This document shows positions 11,714-24,529 of a DNA stretch of 64,000 nucleotides, one piece after another (positions within the stretch are counted from its first letter, which is position 1; every line of letters begins with the position of its first letter). Location: NCBI GenBank assembly GCA_005406025.1, contig BGZK01001332.1, forward strand, positions 1 through 64,000. Direction: 5' to 3'. The notes below the pieces were generated by a model, which was given only the letters and a program-made list of their open reading frames with translations, searched no databases and was not told the DNA's origin. Source of the DNA: Eumeta japonica. Taxonomy: Eukaryota > Arthropoda > Insecta > Lepidoptera > Psychidae. Position numbers and translations under genes: made by a program.

Positions 11714-12145
11714 CTACACATATTTTCTATTGTCTAAGTCTAGGCTAATGTGTTCAAAAAAAGTAATGTAAAATTTAAAATTTTTGAAAAAAATGTAGAA
11801 AGTGCCTTCCAAATTTTTGACCACATTGAGTGTTGGGATGCGGCGAAGATCAGTTACACGGATGTGATACGGTGAAGGCAGCTGCCTTGGCGTGATGAAA
11901 CACGGCGCGAAATGAACATCAAACATTTTTTCCATTCTATAATTTATTTGTCCGAGTTGGAAACTTGGTACCCTAGAATGATAAGCGAGGGCAATCGTAA
12001 ACTGGACAAATTGTACAGTATTCTCGTAACAGTACCGACATGTAAGGATTTCACGCCAGGGCGGATGTGTTCGCGCGCGTCGTGTCCGTGACCAGTGGTG
12101 TTCGGGTGTTAGTGGATATGACGGTCGCCGTGTTTTGTAGGCCAT
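11714..12145 (-). other. unrecognised 143-codon minus-strand ORF
   Basis: One of the longer ORFs of the window, on the minus strand downstream of the regulator gene. It opens with an Arg-rich stretch (SRTRRARTHPPW) and ends in a Phe/Lys-rich, AT-driven tail. No domain, signal peptide or membrane segment is evident, and I see no splice or promoter context. It could be an old transposon piece or chance. Confidence 0.15.
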
Positions 12146-13139
12146 CCCGAACTTAGTTCCACTTACACTTCAAACACGTCAACGTGCTTAAGAATATGAA
12201 AAAAATTAGATAAAATTCAAAATTATTATATGAAAGTTTTAAAAAATATTATATATAGAAAAAAAAAATATACATAATATTATATATTTGGCGGATTTGG
12301 TAATACCCTGTTTGGCAAGCGTTTAGACGATTCGGCGTCAAAATTATTTATATTTTCGTTATGAACTATTTGTATCTTGTAACCCATAAGATGACAATGC
12401 AATTGTACGCAATGTGCCATTTTTCTTTGTACTGATCAACAAACAAATTGAATGTTTTTTTCTATCCGAAAAGCTATGAAACTATGGAGTGCGTAGTTTT
12501 AGTGGAACACAATATATTAAAGCTGTCTTTGTATTCCTTTAATGGAAATAATTTACACATAATTTAATTTTTTTTAATGTTAATTAAGTGATTCCATTGT
12601 TATCCTAATCGTTCAATATAACTTTATGCGTGTACAATAACACGTTTTTTTTTTTCTATAATTAGAATACGGACAGTTTACAATGTCTAACTGAGTACAG
12701 GCCGGAAACTATTCAAAAAGGGGATTTATTATTTTACCAGTGAGCAAAAAACCCATAAATTTTCGTAAATTCTTTCAATTTCATTAAAAGAGTAAAAACT
12801 TAATGATGTCAATCTTTACAAAAACATAGAGATGGACCACATAAAGAACCATTATCGGTACTATAGTACTCCTCTCTATACCATTTTACACATAAATATT
12901 TTTATTCTATTTGGAAAAGGTGAAAAATACCCTTGAGTAATTTCCGGCCTTTTTTATTAAAATACGTATACATAGTTTTCAGTTTTGGAAATGTGGTTAT
13001 AGATAATGTTAAACGAGCAAACAATCCCACATGAAAATTATAAACGGCTCCATCGATGTTTAAAACATACTTAGCTTCGGCCTTATTATTAAAACTTGAA
13101 CATGCTGTGTATACAGTGCGATCAAACTTGAAACAGGTT
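12146..13139. other. AT-rich DNA, no gene seen
   Basis: A/T-rich throughout, with homopolymer runs at about 12240-12290 and 12640-12660. No coding signal or repeat structure is evident by eye. Confidence 0.5.
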
Positions 13140-13590
13140 GCAACTGCGCTAGAGTTGACCTCGAGCGGCCGAGTCGTAACCCGTTTGTGGGGTTTGTTTA
13201 AGTTTTATTGGTAAGACGTATTAGACGTAGGGTCGTCGCGAGGGGTTGCGCGCGCGCTGACGTTCGACGACAATGTCCTCTCGGGTGTCGCCTCCGGCCG
13301 CGAGACGTCTGCTGGTCTTGAGCTTCCCTCCTAAGCCTCCACGGTGCCGGTCTTCGGCACGTCCGCCGAGCGGAGGCGAACGCAGCTCGCGTCCCTGTGC
13401 CGCGCGAGCATTACAATTTGATTTATTTCATCACGCCTGTGTAGAAAGTTACAAACACCCCTTCCGTTTCTATAATCTCGACTCGATTCACAGCTATCCA
13501 ATCGCTGATCCTGATATTTCCGATTCAATCACGAAGCGATCGAAAGTCCTGCTCAAGTGGCCAATGCAGCCTCGCGACGCCCCACTTTAG
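13140..13590 (+). other. CpG-rich patch with a 105-codon ORF, possible promoter or first exon
   Basis: An island of GC- and CpG-rich sequence in AT-rich DNA, including GCGCGCGCTGACG near 13250. An ORF starts at 13273, with an Arg/Pro/Ser-rich start (SPPAARRLLVLSFPPKPPR), and runs to 13590. The composition suggests a promoter or untranslated first exon, or a transposon fragment, rather than a conserved protein. The GTAAGACG at about 13211 could be a donor for an upstream non-coding exon. Confidence 0.25.
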
Positions 13591-13599
13591 GTGTAGCGA

Positions 13600-15090
13600 T
13601 AATTTTAAAGGCATCTATCCGTTCAACGCGGGCATCTACCGTTAAAGCTGGAAACATGACTCTAATGAAGGCGTCAAAAAGACAAAAATTGTCCATACGG
13701 TTATTATAAGACGGTGATTCTGAAATTTATTTTTGTTATGATTAAATTGTGACGTCAGAGATTCCTTTAAATGAATACAATACGTTGTTGCTGTTTAATG
13801 GAATTTCTCGTTGAAAAAGATCAACGTGCGGCATAACTTACGTCTTTGCAACGTTCAAGTCATTTTTCAGCTTGAATTTTTAAACGTTTTCAAATGTAGG
13901 ATATATTGTAATAATTCCATTTAATTATTATTTGTATATATTCATTAAAACTTAATTGTCGTTTTCTTTTTGTATGATAAATCTCTAATGCCTCATTATT
14001 TATAGTAATGAATTACTTTTCGTCGTTTCATGTTATTTGTATTAGAATATATCTTATATGGTCATGTTTGTTTAAGAATGTGTAGATATTGGCAAAAAAG
14101 TTAATATTATTTTAGAAAAGTCAAGGTAGATGCCACCTGTAGATAACTTCAATGTTCATGTATTGTATACACACATTTAATTATATAATCTTAGAATATT
14201 TCGTGTTTTATTAGTTGAAAATAAGTTTGGCGCCATCTATAAAATATGTACGCAATAATAGGATCTTTTATTGCTTAACGTGACTTTTATTATTTAAATA
14301 AGTACATATTATTTTGCACATCTTTGGAATGAAAAGACTATTATGCGAAATTAACTCTAATGTTACTTAAACTTGATTTGTTGTTTTAGAGAGACGTTAT
14401 AAATTAATGAAATTTATATATAGCATTTGATTCTTATAAGGATTAATCTGAAATATTTAATCATAATATTTACCGCTAAAGAGGTTAAGAAAGTAAGTTG
14501 AAAATGTAGGCATGGAGGTCTAAGATTTATTCTGACTTTGCGTAACTATTTTATAGGCTGCCTTTATTTAAAAAATCATTTATTCGTTATATTACGTTAC
14601 TTTTTCATATCTACTTGTTATATGTTAATTTATGTTCCTGATAAATGACTATAATTACGAATGTTATATATTCTTCAAATAATAGCATTGTATATTTATT
14701 TCTTGGTACTTTTTTTTTTAAAATTAGAACGCATTTTGTAAACATGCTTAATTCGAAGTACAATTGTATGATCACACATGTATCAAAAGTGGAAACAGCT
14801 TAATGTCATTTCTATGTATGTCAATGGATGTTTTTAATTAGAGCGCTTATGCACCTTGAGATAAACCTATAGCGGGCAAAATATCGCTTAATAATATATT
14901 AATAACGGGCGCGATCTTAAACGATGTGACTTGCGAGCAGTCTGTCAGAAATCACCTAAAGCAGAAGACTAGGGGATTGGTATGGGAGAAAAAATGTTTC
15001 TATTAGTTAAAATCTCTGATCACTAACTCAAACGATATAAGGGAATTTATGATTATTGCATTAAATATATCCACAAATTTTAGTTTTTCA
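13600..15090. other. AT-rich DNA, no gene seen
   Basis: No ORF with recognisable content, no clear repeat. Some AT-rich stretches carry AATAAA-like motifs, as expected by chance. Confidence 0.5.
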
Positions 15091-15470
15091 TTATTCCATT
15101 GACATTGGATATAAATCATACGACGAAATTGATTTCATACGAATTATAATTGCGCCTTTAAAGGAATTATAATTCTTACAGAAATAATTATTTATCTTTT
15201 CTCCCTTGATATTCGTGCAAATTTCCAAATTATGGCCCAATCGATGATTTGAGCCGATGAAAAGGACGACGCCATCGTTTATATGGTTCAAACCATAAAT
15301 TGATGGCAGAAGGTAAATTGAACTGGACTGGACACGTTCTCGCATAGGCACATGGACGCACGATTCGAATAAACATCGCTTTTCTGAAACAAATCTTAAG
15401 GTGTATGGGCCGCGTAAGTCGATATGAGACTTTATTGTGTGTAGTTTAAATTGCGGTCTTGTTTGGTAAC
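15091..15470 (-). other. unrecognised minus-strand ORF
   Basis: On the minus strand a frame stays open from about 15470 down to 15091, longer than the ATG-started version at 15351. It reads HIDLRGPYTLRFVSEKR, then VHVPMRERVQSSSIYLLPS, then GLNHINDGVVLFIGSNH. The composition is more protein-like than the neighbourhood, but no family is recognised. It may be an exon or a transposon-encoded fragment. Confidence 0.25.
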
Positions 15471-15829
15471 AGCTGCGAGTGAAAAACTTTATTCTGAGGA
15501 AACTGTATTAAAGATCGCCATCTTTCGAGTGACGATTTCGGCACCGACTCTCATCACATCTCGTTTCATCTCTCGCTTCCAAAAGTTAAAAGCTTTTTTG
15601 CCCCAAACATGTCCGCAATTTAAAAGTAAAATAACTGTTATTGTCCTATATCCGTATAATTAACCTACGTATATCCATTAATTGCGTTACTGTCACAGTA
15701 CCGTTGTCTGATTGAATATGTAATAAAATAAAGAAAATGTATTGTTGTTTCATTTTCCACCCACGTCAATAGTTTACCCGTAACTAATAAAATATATTTG
15801 AGATAACGGTAGAGGGCAGGAGTTCTGCG

Positions 15830-15832
<3 letters not shown>

Positions 15833-15874
<42 letters not shown>

Positions 15875-15904
15875 AATACGCGAATAATAATATATATATA
15901 TATA
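15833..15904. repeat. (AT)n microsatellite
   Basis: A nearly pure TA run of more than 35 bases to about 15870, an interruption (GAATAATACGCGAATAATAA), then a second short TA run. Confidence 0.95.
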
Positions 15905-15935
15905 AGATTGTTAAACTGCAACATCATTCGACCGA

Positions 15936-16256
15936 TCATCGCCAAACTTCCTCGCACACGCAATCTATTTTAGTACATATCCTAGACATCTTCCTCGTAT
16001 TTGTGCTAATGAGCTGAATTACTACACGGTTTCTAAAGATTCTTTCAGCGGCACGATTCTTGAGTGATATTACCTGAGTGATTTTAATACCTGTATATGC
16101 CCCGGCTTCATACATATCGGAACCACGACTAATAACAGTATCGTAAATAAAAGCGGATCGGATTATCGAATCGAGAGACGGGGCTGAGGCTGAAATTGAT
16201 GACGACACGGGGCCGAAATCAGAAACAGTATCAGGACTAGAATCAAATAATATCAT
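15936..16256 (-). other. unrecognised 106-codon minus-strand ORF
   Basis: Starts ATG near 16256 with a Ser/Asp-rich segment (FDSSPDTVSDFGPVSSSIS), then ASAPSLDSIIRSAFIYDTV, and a basic second half (KNRAAERIFRNRVVIQL). Codon use is more balanced than in the AT-rich flanks, so this could be a real small exon or a transposon fragment. No domain recognised. Confidence 0.25.
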
Positions 16257-16348
16257 TCAATGTCAAAGAGATATGAAAACATTCTACGTCTTTCTTTTTC
16301 TGCCCGCGGGAGGAAACTTATTTATTATTTTAAATTTAAAAAAAAATT

Positions 16349-16860
16349 GGTTGCCTGTAAAGTCGGTATACGGGCGAAAGTTTTACGTGACAACGACTTT
16401 GAGTGGTAAAATCATTTTAATGTGAATATTCATTCGTATAGTAGGAAGAAGGATGAAATAATAGTAACAATTTAAAACATTTATTTATACAAAGAATTAT
16501 ATTTAAAACATTAATTTATACAAAGAATCTCGCACTGAATTTCATATTAACAAAATTTTATTTTTACCTTTACACATACATACGTATTTATATACAAATA
16601 TACATACAATAATTTGCAATACCTTTGCGTACAATGAAACAGCGTTTACTACAACTTAACTTGTTCCTATCTGAGTGGAAGGGACGCGTGCCTTTCACTT
16701 TTATGTCTGTCTCTCTCGCTCTTAGGCGGGCTAACCATGCCCGAGTGGAAGGGACGCGTGCCTCTCACTCGCTCTCATTGTGAGCGCATAACGTGAGCGG
16801 AGCGTAACGCAGTTTCTTGAAGTGTCACCCGGCAAACCAATTTATAAGCCGTTGTCACGT
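16349..16860 (+). repeat. interspersed repeat, copy 1 (pair with 60764-61208)
   Basis: The first ~280 bases, from GGTTGCCTGTAAAGTCGGTA, are nearly identical to those at 60764. The rest is diverged but parallel, and both end CGTTGTCACGT, the inverse of ACGTGACAACG near the start. This gives short inverted ends and suggests a non-autonomous DNA element. In this copy the diverged part contains a duplicated GAGTGGAAGGGACGCGTGCC. No transposase. Confidence 0.8.
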
Positions 16861-17559
16861 CCAAAGTATTATGGAAGGGTACGTATGCCGCAACAGTGGC
16901 GTGATATGATAGAAATGACAGCAACAATTGTTCTACCTGATCGATAGATATGTATAACAAAACAGTTGCACCGGTGTGTCTACACAACGAAGTCGTATAT
17001 GGAAATGGCGAGGAACAGATAGGGAAACGTAGTATACGAAAAATAACGATTTTTAAATTTCTTGTCTATCTGCGTATGCGTTCGCATATATCTCAAATTA
17101 CTGAACGGGTCTCAACTTAGTTTTCACTGGTAGATAGAGATTGTATTGGAGGAGGTATAGGCTTCATTTCATTGAAATCGGACGTAAGGAAAAATTTATC
17201 TACGAGGAGGATCAGTGGAGATGTATAACGAATAGAAATTCTAAAATTCTGTCACACATAGAAAGTTACACTATTCCAGAATAAAAAAGTTGATATTTTA
17301 TTTTGTTCTGTTATGTTAAACTTTCTTTGGCGGGCACCGACTCCAAAAAAATGATTGCTTACGTAGGCATGGGAATGTAACATTAATGATAATTTTACTT
17401 GTTTATTTCTTATATAGGCTTTAGAAATAACTATTATTAAATTTTTAATTTAAGGGCTTTTTGAAATGATTTTTTTTTTATAATATTTAGTTAATTTTTA
17501 ACTCTTTAGTAGAAAGAATATATTATTGAAAAAAAATATTTTTAGTTCCATTTTTTACT

Positions 17560-17900
17560 TCCTGAGTCCATCATCACACTATCGTTACAAAATGTAGTAT
17601 ATAACAGTCATCAAATCAAAAAGGTTGAATCCGTATTCAAAGAATTTACTAGTAACCTCTGAAGAGTTCCACTGTTCATCTCCTGGCTTCATCATCACAC
17701 CCTCATCACAAAACGTAAGGCGTAAGACTCATCAAAACAAATCAGATGAGTCCAAACTCTGGGGATTTAATAGTAACTTCTGAAAAATTCCACTATCCAC
17801 CGTTTGGCTCCATAATCAGACCCTCGATACCGATGTAATATACGGAATTTATCAAAGTGAATCCATGAATTCCAAACTAAAAGGTTTACTAGTAGTCAAT
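17560..17900 (+). repeat. diverged tandem repeat, 121-bp period
   Basis: Three units can be aligned by the motif ATCATCACAC at 17570 and 17691 and ATAATCAGAC at 17812, exactly 121 bases apart. Each is followed by a run like TCATCAAA...AAACT...TTTACTAGTAAC. Related flanking sequence (AAATCGTAGTATTATTCTC near 17924) recurs as AAATCGCAGTATTATCTCC at about 19578. Confidence 0.7.
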
Positions 17901-18162
17901 AAAAATCAGTTTCTGTCTATAAATCGTAGTATTATTCTCTAACTTCTAATCGGTACGGAAGGCCCTGGCTTCTATCATCAGCTCAGTAGCATTACATTCC
18001 AGATGCAAACGCCTGATTAACCTAAACGACGAGCTCAAATACACTATACGTCCTTATTATAATTGAGAGTACTCCTCGATTTCCTTAGGATCCCATCATA
18101 AGATCCTGACTTGTTGACAATGAGACCAACACACGAGTACACCCATAGATGAATATGAATAC

Positions 18163-18317
18163 CAGTCCTGGATTTGTAAATAGGCCGTGTAGGCCACGGC
18201 CTAGGGGCGGCAGCATCCTAGGGGCGGCAGATTTCAGAAAATTATTATTTTAGAAAGGTACATGGGGCGGCGGAAATAAAGTGGCCTACACTCATAAAAA
18301 ATATAAATCCGCCACTG
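18163..18317 (-). mobile_element. hAT-type MITE, copy 1
   Basis: A 155-bp element with ends CAGTCCTGGATTT and AAATCCGCCACTG, flanked by a perfect 8-bp target-site duplication ATGAATAC (18155-18162 and 18318-18325). Eight-base duplications and CA(G)TG ends are hAT hallmarks. No coding capacity. Oriented opposite to the copy at 19668-19822. Confidence 0.9.
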
Positions 18318-18325
18318 ATGAATAC

Positions 18326-19659
18326 CTTTATAGAAAAGTAGACCCTTTCAAACAAAGAAATAAATTTCTAAATCAGTTTACAATTGACGAAGATATCGCA
18401 AAACACAATAATAAAAAAAAGTAAATGCTAAAGAATTCAATACCTCCTCCTTTTTTTGTAGTCTGTCAAAAACACATTACATAAAAATTAATAATCCATT
18501 AGTATATGTATTACAAATAATATTGTTTTTCTCTTTTTTATGAAACATCTTTTATGAAAAATTTACGTTCACAAGGTGAAAGTCAAAAGTAGCAGTTTGT
18601 GAAAAAATTTACTTTCAGATTATTAATTAAGTACGTACTAAAGCAAAAAAACATTAAATTAAAAAAAAATTGCACTGTATATAGCGCCATCGTAAGTAAT
18701 TTGTACTGTGTCTTTAGATATCTAGTTGTGTTTTTGTTCTAAGTTGATTGTTCTAAACTGTAGACACAGATGGCATTGGAAATAATAACAACGCAATCTT
18801 CAAATTTACTGTGTATTGTTTTGCATTAATATAAAAATCCGTCATATATTTGTTATACTGATTCGAGAAACTTTATCTACTCTGTTTAAGAATAAATTAT
18901 TACGAGGAATAATTTAGTGAGTTATCGAGCATAAGGAACCACGTACATATATGTGAGTTATCTATTACTTATTATTAAAAGATATTTCTCAATAAACCTA
19001 TCTTCGATCAATGCAAAAACTTAAAAATATGATGCAACTTTCGCAAATAAGTATGACGCATATCAAATGTTATTTTGTAACCTATGAAAGAAAAATATTC
19101 ATATCAATCTATGATTGCTACCATCAAAATCCTGAAACGATTGCCTACATTGTAGTTATTCTAAATCCGTTCTTAAAGAGTAAATAGCTTTTCTTGTAAA
19201 TTTTAACAAAGTCAAATTCTATCGACCGCTTGACTGCTAAGTGACATATACCTTTAAATGGAAAAGGAGAAAATACATTTATTTTGTCCGATCATTGTTT
19301 CTCGAAATCTTTGCCGGGTTTCCGGGTTATAAATTATTCTTATTCTTCACAGTACAAAAGTTCTACAATTCATTCAAATCACATTTGTATTCACTCCCGC
19401 ATTAAATTAACTCGACGTTATTTCTACTTTTATAGCTAAAAGTTCCAATGTCCCGCTTAGATTGTTGTTGGAATTATATAAATGAATGAAAATATGTAAA
19501 GTGGGTTAATGAGTAGGAAATTTTTATTCTGTGTATACTAGGGTTTTAATAGGCATGGAAGACTAGGTTTTATCGACAAATCGCAGTATTATCTCCTAAC
19601 TACTAACCGTTAAGGAGTGTTAGCATCCATCGTCAATTCAGCTGCATGAGGTGAATAAT
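18326..19659. other. AT-rich DNA, no gene seen
   Basis: No coding signal. The last ~120 bases (about 19540-19659) resemble 17900-18010, so a diverged repeat seems to extend across both MITE insertions. Confidence 0.5.
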
Positions 19660-19667
19660 CATCTCAT

Positions 19668-19822
19668 CAGTGGCGGATTTATAATTTTTATGAGTGTAGG
19701 CCACTTTATTTCCGCCGCCCCATGTACCTTTCTATAATAATAATTTTTTGAAATCTGCCGCCCCTAGGACGCTGCCGCCCTTAGGCCGTGGCCTACACGT
19801 CCTATTTACAAATCCAGGACTG
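19668..19822 (+). mobile_element. hAT-type MITE, copy 2 (inverted relative to copy 1)
   Basis: Same 155-bp family, starting CAGTGGCGGATTTAT and ending AAATCCAGGACTG. It is flanked by CATCTCAT (19660-19667) and CCTCTCAT (19823-19830), an 8-bp duplication with one difference. With copy 1 it makes an inverted pair about 1.35 kb apart. Confidence 0.9.
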
Positions 19823-19839
19823 CCTCTCATGCAGCTGAA

Positions 19840-20240
19840 TTTCCCGCACAGATTAGGTATAAGGACTTTTGTCACCTATAACTAGAAAAACAAGTAAGTA
19901 TGTCGACTGTTAATCTAAACTAATGCAAATTAATGTGTACCAGCAAAAGAGCGTATCTTCATGGCACTTACCTCCTTTTGTTGAGAAATGCAGTTTTTCA
20001 GCAATAATTTAACACCGGTATATCTGATCATGTTCAAAATAATTTTCGTTTGAAGTCTTTTTTTTTATCTAGAAACATCTATTTTTGTATTTTAACTACT
20101 AAATTAAGTAGCGGTTTTTACAAGACATCTACACTTCAAATTTCATCAATATACATTTTGTAAATTTTGAGTAAAATACCTATGACATACGGACGGATTT
20201 TGCCATTTTGGCTCGTAATCCTAACAACTTTGTGTCCAGC
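19840..20240 (+). repeat. interspersed repeat, partial copy (pair with 23543-24192)
   Basis: Shares with 23640-24190, in the same order: TTTCCCGCA, CCTATAACTAGAAAAA, GCAAAAGAGCGTATCTTCATG, a motif like TTTCATCAATATA, then ACGGACGGA and TTTTGGCTCG. Diverged copy, no coding. Confidence 0.7.
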
Positions 20241-21139
20241 ATATGACAATAGGACTTTTATAATTAAATTTTGTATAATTGAAAAGGGATTGACTTAAAT
20301 ACTCGTATGTGCCTTTTCGTGATTACACATGTCTTTCGGCGGCAGTTAATATATTACATCAATCTGTCAAAAAATTGCATATTAAATATGTGTAAGTAGT
20401 AGCATTTATAGTTTCCCAGTTTATTTAATAGTGGCATTTTCTCAGATCATATTGTAGAAAAAGAAGATGCTCCGGTATTATTTTGGTGTTCACCATTCGT
20501 AAATATCTGCTTCAGGAGTTTGATTCAATGAGAGCGTATTGAGTACCATAAAAATCAATAGAACGTGCTCAGGCTCTTGTTAGGTAACTCTTTTTGATAT
20601 ATTAAAAAAAGTCAGCGCTGTATGTTGTCTTTGGCTCAATTATGACTAGTTTAGAAGAGAAAACACTGTCCTTGACAGCGCTTTTTTGTACGAATTGTGT
20701 TATTTACATAAATAAAAATTAAAATTAAAATTTTGTGTTCAGCTTAACTATACGATATTAAGGTCTTCACCTAAATTGGGGCCTTTCCATATGAGATGCT
20801 TGCCTGCAACATATGTTAACACGCATGTCAATACATGTTACAGGCGAGCGTCAAACTATGGATTTCCGTGAAATATCACCCCACACAATAGAATATTTTT
20901 CATATGAGCTAACACAATAAGAACCAAGAAGAATAAGCCACATTAGCACAGAGAAAAGTGGAAATCAAAAACTTGCTGATGAACTTTATCCACTTCTAGT
21001 GGCGGTCCCTGAGAGTTCTACACCAAGTCAAGGAAATGAAGAATGAAAGAACAAAAGAACAAATAAACTAGGAACAGTGATTTACTTTTCTTTACTATGT
21101 TTATTGACACACTGTAGATCTTATTACCTATTTCGACTC
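20241..21139. other. AT-rich DNA, no gene seen
   Basis: No coding signal or clear repeat. Confidence 0.5.
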
Positions 21140-21330
21140 CAGTTTCTGACTAAAGGTTATACGAATACCGGCCGGCTCTACACTCCCGTCGCTCCTAACC
21201 CAGACTGGAACCTATATACCCTGCCCTCATACAACCACGCTCCCTTAGGTATACCGGGACTTGTCCCTTTCACTCACCACGACTGACTGAGGGTTGAGCG
21301 AGTGATGACGTGTGTTGTCTGCCGCGCTAG
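21140..21330. other. short GC-richer patch, possibly a transposon fragment
   Basis: A stretch with GAATACCGGCCGGCTCTACA and CACCACGACTGACTGAGGG is clearly richer in G and C than the flanks. The ORF ending at 21286 has no recognisable content. Confidence 0.25.
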
Positions 21331-23542
21331 TGACAATGGCAGTAAGTACATGTTGAATAGTTTCGAGCAATTGTCGCTCAAAGTTTTCTTCACATTTTTT
21401 TGTTTGATTTCTTTTGTTAACTAATTTAAATTCTATTTTTTTCGAGTGTTATTTTATAGTGTAAACATTAAAAGCATATTTCTATTACAATACTTTATAA
21501 GTTTATATAACAAAAAGTCTTTTATTTACGATTAGTTTAATAAGTTTAGCATCAAATATAACCGTAGTAATTATTAAGTTACTACTTTTATGGTTACTGT
21601 CATTGTCCTGAGTAATTAATTCTGACATTTAATGAATATCGCCTAAATGTAACCGCAGTAAAACAGACTTTCCTTATAACTGCAGTATATTAGTTACTGC
21701 TAATATCATAGACTGAAGCAAAACATGAATGACGATACCGCACTTATAATCTTACCCTTTACTGCTGTTATGCTGAGGAAAACTTATTATATAAAATTAT
21801 ACTGCTTCTATCCTTATTAAGAATTGAATGTTCCCTTTCAGATATTGAAATGGCAGTCAAATCAAATTATAAAGCTCATTGCTGATTCCGAATCTATTTT
21901 ATTTCAATTTAGATAAAAACTTACTGCGGTTATCGCATGCACAGCAGTCGTTTTATCTATTGTAAGAAAATTTTGTGTTTTGTTTAACTATATGATAATA
22001 TGGGTTTTTATAGTTAAACTTATCGTCATAGTTTCTAATGAAATGTCTTGAACTAAATTCAAGTTCCAAAACTAAAATCAAATTTATGATTTCATTTGTT
22101 TTCCGGCAATAGTTAATTTATTATGTTAAATTTTTGGAATAGTTCTATTTAACACCAAATTTGTTTAGTTGTTAATTTATTTTATTTTGTATATATTTAG
22201 TGTACTTAATAATGGTATGATGATTGTTATTAGTAAGTGAAGTTAATAATAACGTATAGATACAGAAATAAAATCAATAAAAAAATATTTATAAAGCCGT
22301 TTCAATTACGCAAATTAAAAAGTTTCTTTAATTTCCATTTTAATTCGCGATTATCACGGTCATTACTGGCTGCCAATCTTTTTCTAATAGGTTCATAAAT
22401 TTTACGTGAAGGACACTCTTGAAATCCATCCAAATCCATCCTGTTTAAGTTATAATCTGCCAAAAAACTTTAAAAATAAAAGGTCAGCCAAAAAGAAATG
22501 CACGTTCGATTATGAAAGCTGCGATAAACCTACGCAATTTTTCAAAAAGCGGTCTGAAACAGTTTTTTTTACTGTTATAGTCAACAAAATACATTCAAAA
22601 TTAACATCTTTAAATCAACATTTTGAAAATTTTGGTTTTGTCTGTGATGTGAGAAATTAAAACATATTCCAAGAGAGCTTGTAAAGCTACCAATATTTAG
22701 GCTGAATCCATAAAGGAAGCGAGAACAGTGACTTCCAGCCTTACGAATTATATGAAGACTTACATAATGACACACTTTTACAAAATTTATTTAAGATCTT
22801 AAATAGCTTAATTTACTTGATAGAAAATAACTTTATAAATATTTACCCAATTATTATATACTTCGTCATTCCAATTGTGACAAAAAACATTAATCACCTT
22901 TTAAAGACGCTTCTGATAGTGGATTAATATTATTTTTGAAGTTCCATTAATTAGGAAACCAATTAAATTACAGTAAGCCAATGTAAAGTAACGAAAGATC
23001 GACCTTAAAAAAACTGTCATTAAAATAATAATAATAAATACGTATCTATATTTTAATATTTGATACTGTAATTATTATATTTAAATAAGTCCGCTTAAAC
23101 ATTGCATTGCCTTTACCGTTTTATTTATTTTGTCCTTGAAAGTTGATCTGTATAGTCTCAAAATTTATTGGAAGAAAAATCGTTCATCAGCATATTTATT
23201 TACATCTACCGTTGGTTTGTTTTCGAAATTTGTAACCTGGTACCCAGAACATGTTACAGTTTTACGTTTATATGTAGTGTTTATATTTATTCAGAAATCG
23301 TATTACAAATACACAACCATGGAAGAAATAGGCGTTGAGAAGTTTTGTCATTCCGAATTTCTATTACATTTCGCTTTAGTGAAACTGCGCAACCATTAGT
23401 ATGCAAGTCAAACAAAGTTTTGAATTAACTATGAAAAAAACAAAAATAAGTTCATGATCTATAAAATAAAAGAACATTTTTTTTGTATTTATGTTTTGTT
23501 TATTCTTTAATAACTGATTTACAATAATAATCAATAATAAAA
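21331..23542. other. AT-rich DNA, no gene seen
   Basis: ORFs at 22406-22660, 22581-22775 (minus) and 23130-23399 are Lys/Phe/Asn-rich, as expected from base composition. No motif recognised. Confidence 0.5.
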
Positions 23543-24192
23543 ACCGGCCAAGAGCATGTCGGAACCATAGGATTCCGAAGCCATTTTTACAAAGAAATGC
23601 ACTACAGATTAAAAAATTATAATGTTATTACACTTTTTCCAGGTTTCCCGCATAGAATAGTTATAAGCACTTTCGTTGCCTATAACTAGAAAAATATGTA
23701 GGTATGTAAACGAAATTACATTAGCAAAAGAGCGTATCTTCATGACACTTACATCCTTTTCTTGGGAAGCGTAGTTTTCGGTTATAACTCAAAAATATAT
23801 ATATATATCCATACCATGTTCAAAATAATTTTGTTGATAGTATTTATTAATGATTAAACTTTCGTTATTTTTTCACATTTTATGCTCACACGGTTTAGAA
23901 AATAGTGGGGAACATAATTTCTGCAATTTTCGGAGCGATTATTTCAAATTATTAATGTAATAAAAAAAATTTTTCCAGCTTCTGTTACATGTATGGAGTG
24001 CCCTCGCCATAGAAATACTTATCTTTTTTATTTAACTACCAAACTGAATATCAGATTATACAAACAGCCTATACTATAAATTTCATCAATATATGGTTTG
24101 TAGTTTTTAAATAAAATGTCTACTACATAGGGACGGACATGATGAAACGGCAAGGATTCCTTATTTGCTATTTTGGCTCGGAACCCTTAAAA
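23543..24192 (+). repeat. lepidopteran-style interspersed repeat with inverted-type ends
   Basis: Begins AAACCGGCCAAGAGCATGTC...GGATTCCG and ends GGCTCGGAACCCTTAAAAAG, so the two ends carry an imperfect inverted GGxTTCCG/CGGAACCC motif. It contains GGGACGGACATGATGAAACG before the end. A diverged partial copy lies at 19840-20240. No protein. A family of this kind is common in moth and butterfly genomes; that is from general knowledge, not a search. Confidence 0.6.
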
Positions 24193-24529
24193 AGTTCCAC
24201 ATTGAAGTAAGATTCATGAATATCTCGTGCCGGTAACCTAGAATAAAATAGTTTAATGTACTGTAAAATTCATTTGTGTAGATTTTCTAATATTGGGGAA
24301 CTAAAGAAAAGTCTCACGTTGTGAAATCAAGACCGTATGGAGAGTGACCTCTATAAGTTTCACCGGTATGCCGTCTAAAATGTTCCTTTTTTGAGCACCC
24401 AGTACGCGGACGCATTATCGTGGTGAAGTAACGCTAACTGGTGCCGAAGATAGTGGGTTTCTGCTCACAATAATAAAAACATCTGGCAAACGTAATCGCT
24501 ATCATTTCGCGAGGACTCCTATTAACTTT

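Noticed and set aside
13273..13590. 105-codon ORF as a protein gene
   Set aside because: Arg/Pro/Ser-rich start reflects CpG-rich DNA, then AT-driven composition; no domain recognised.
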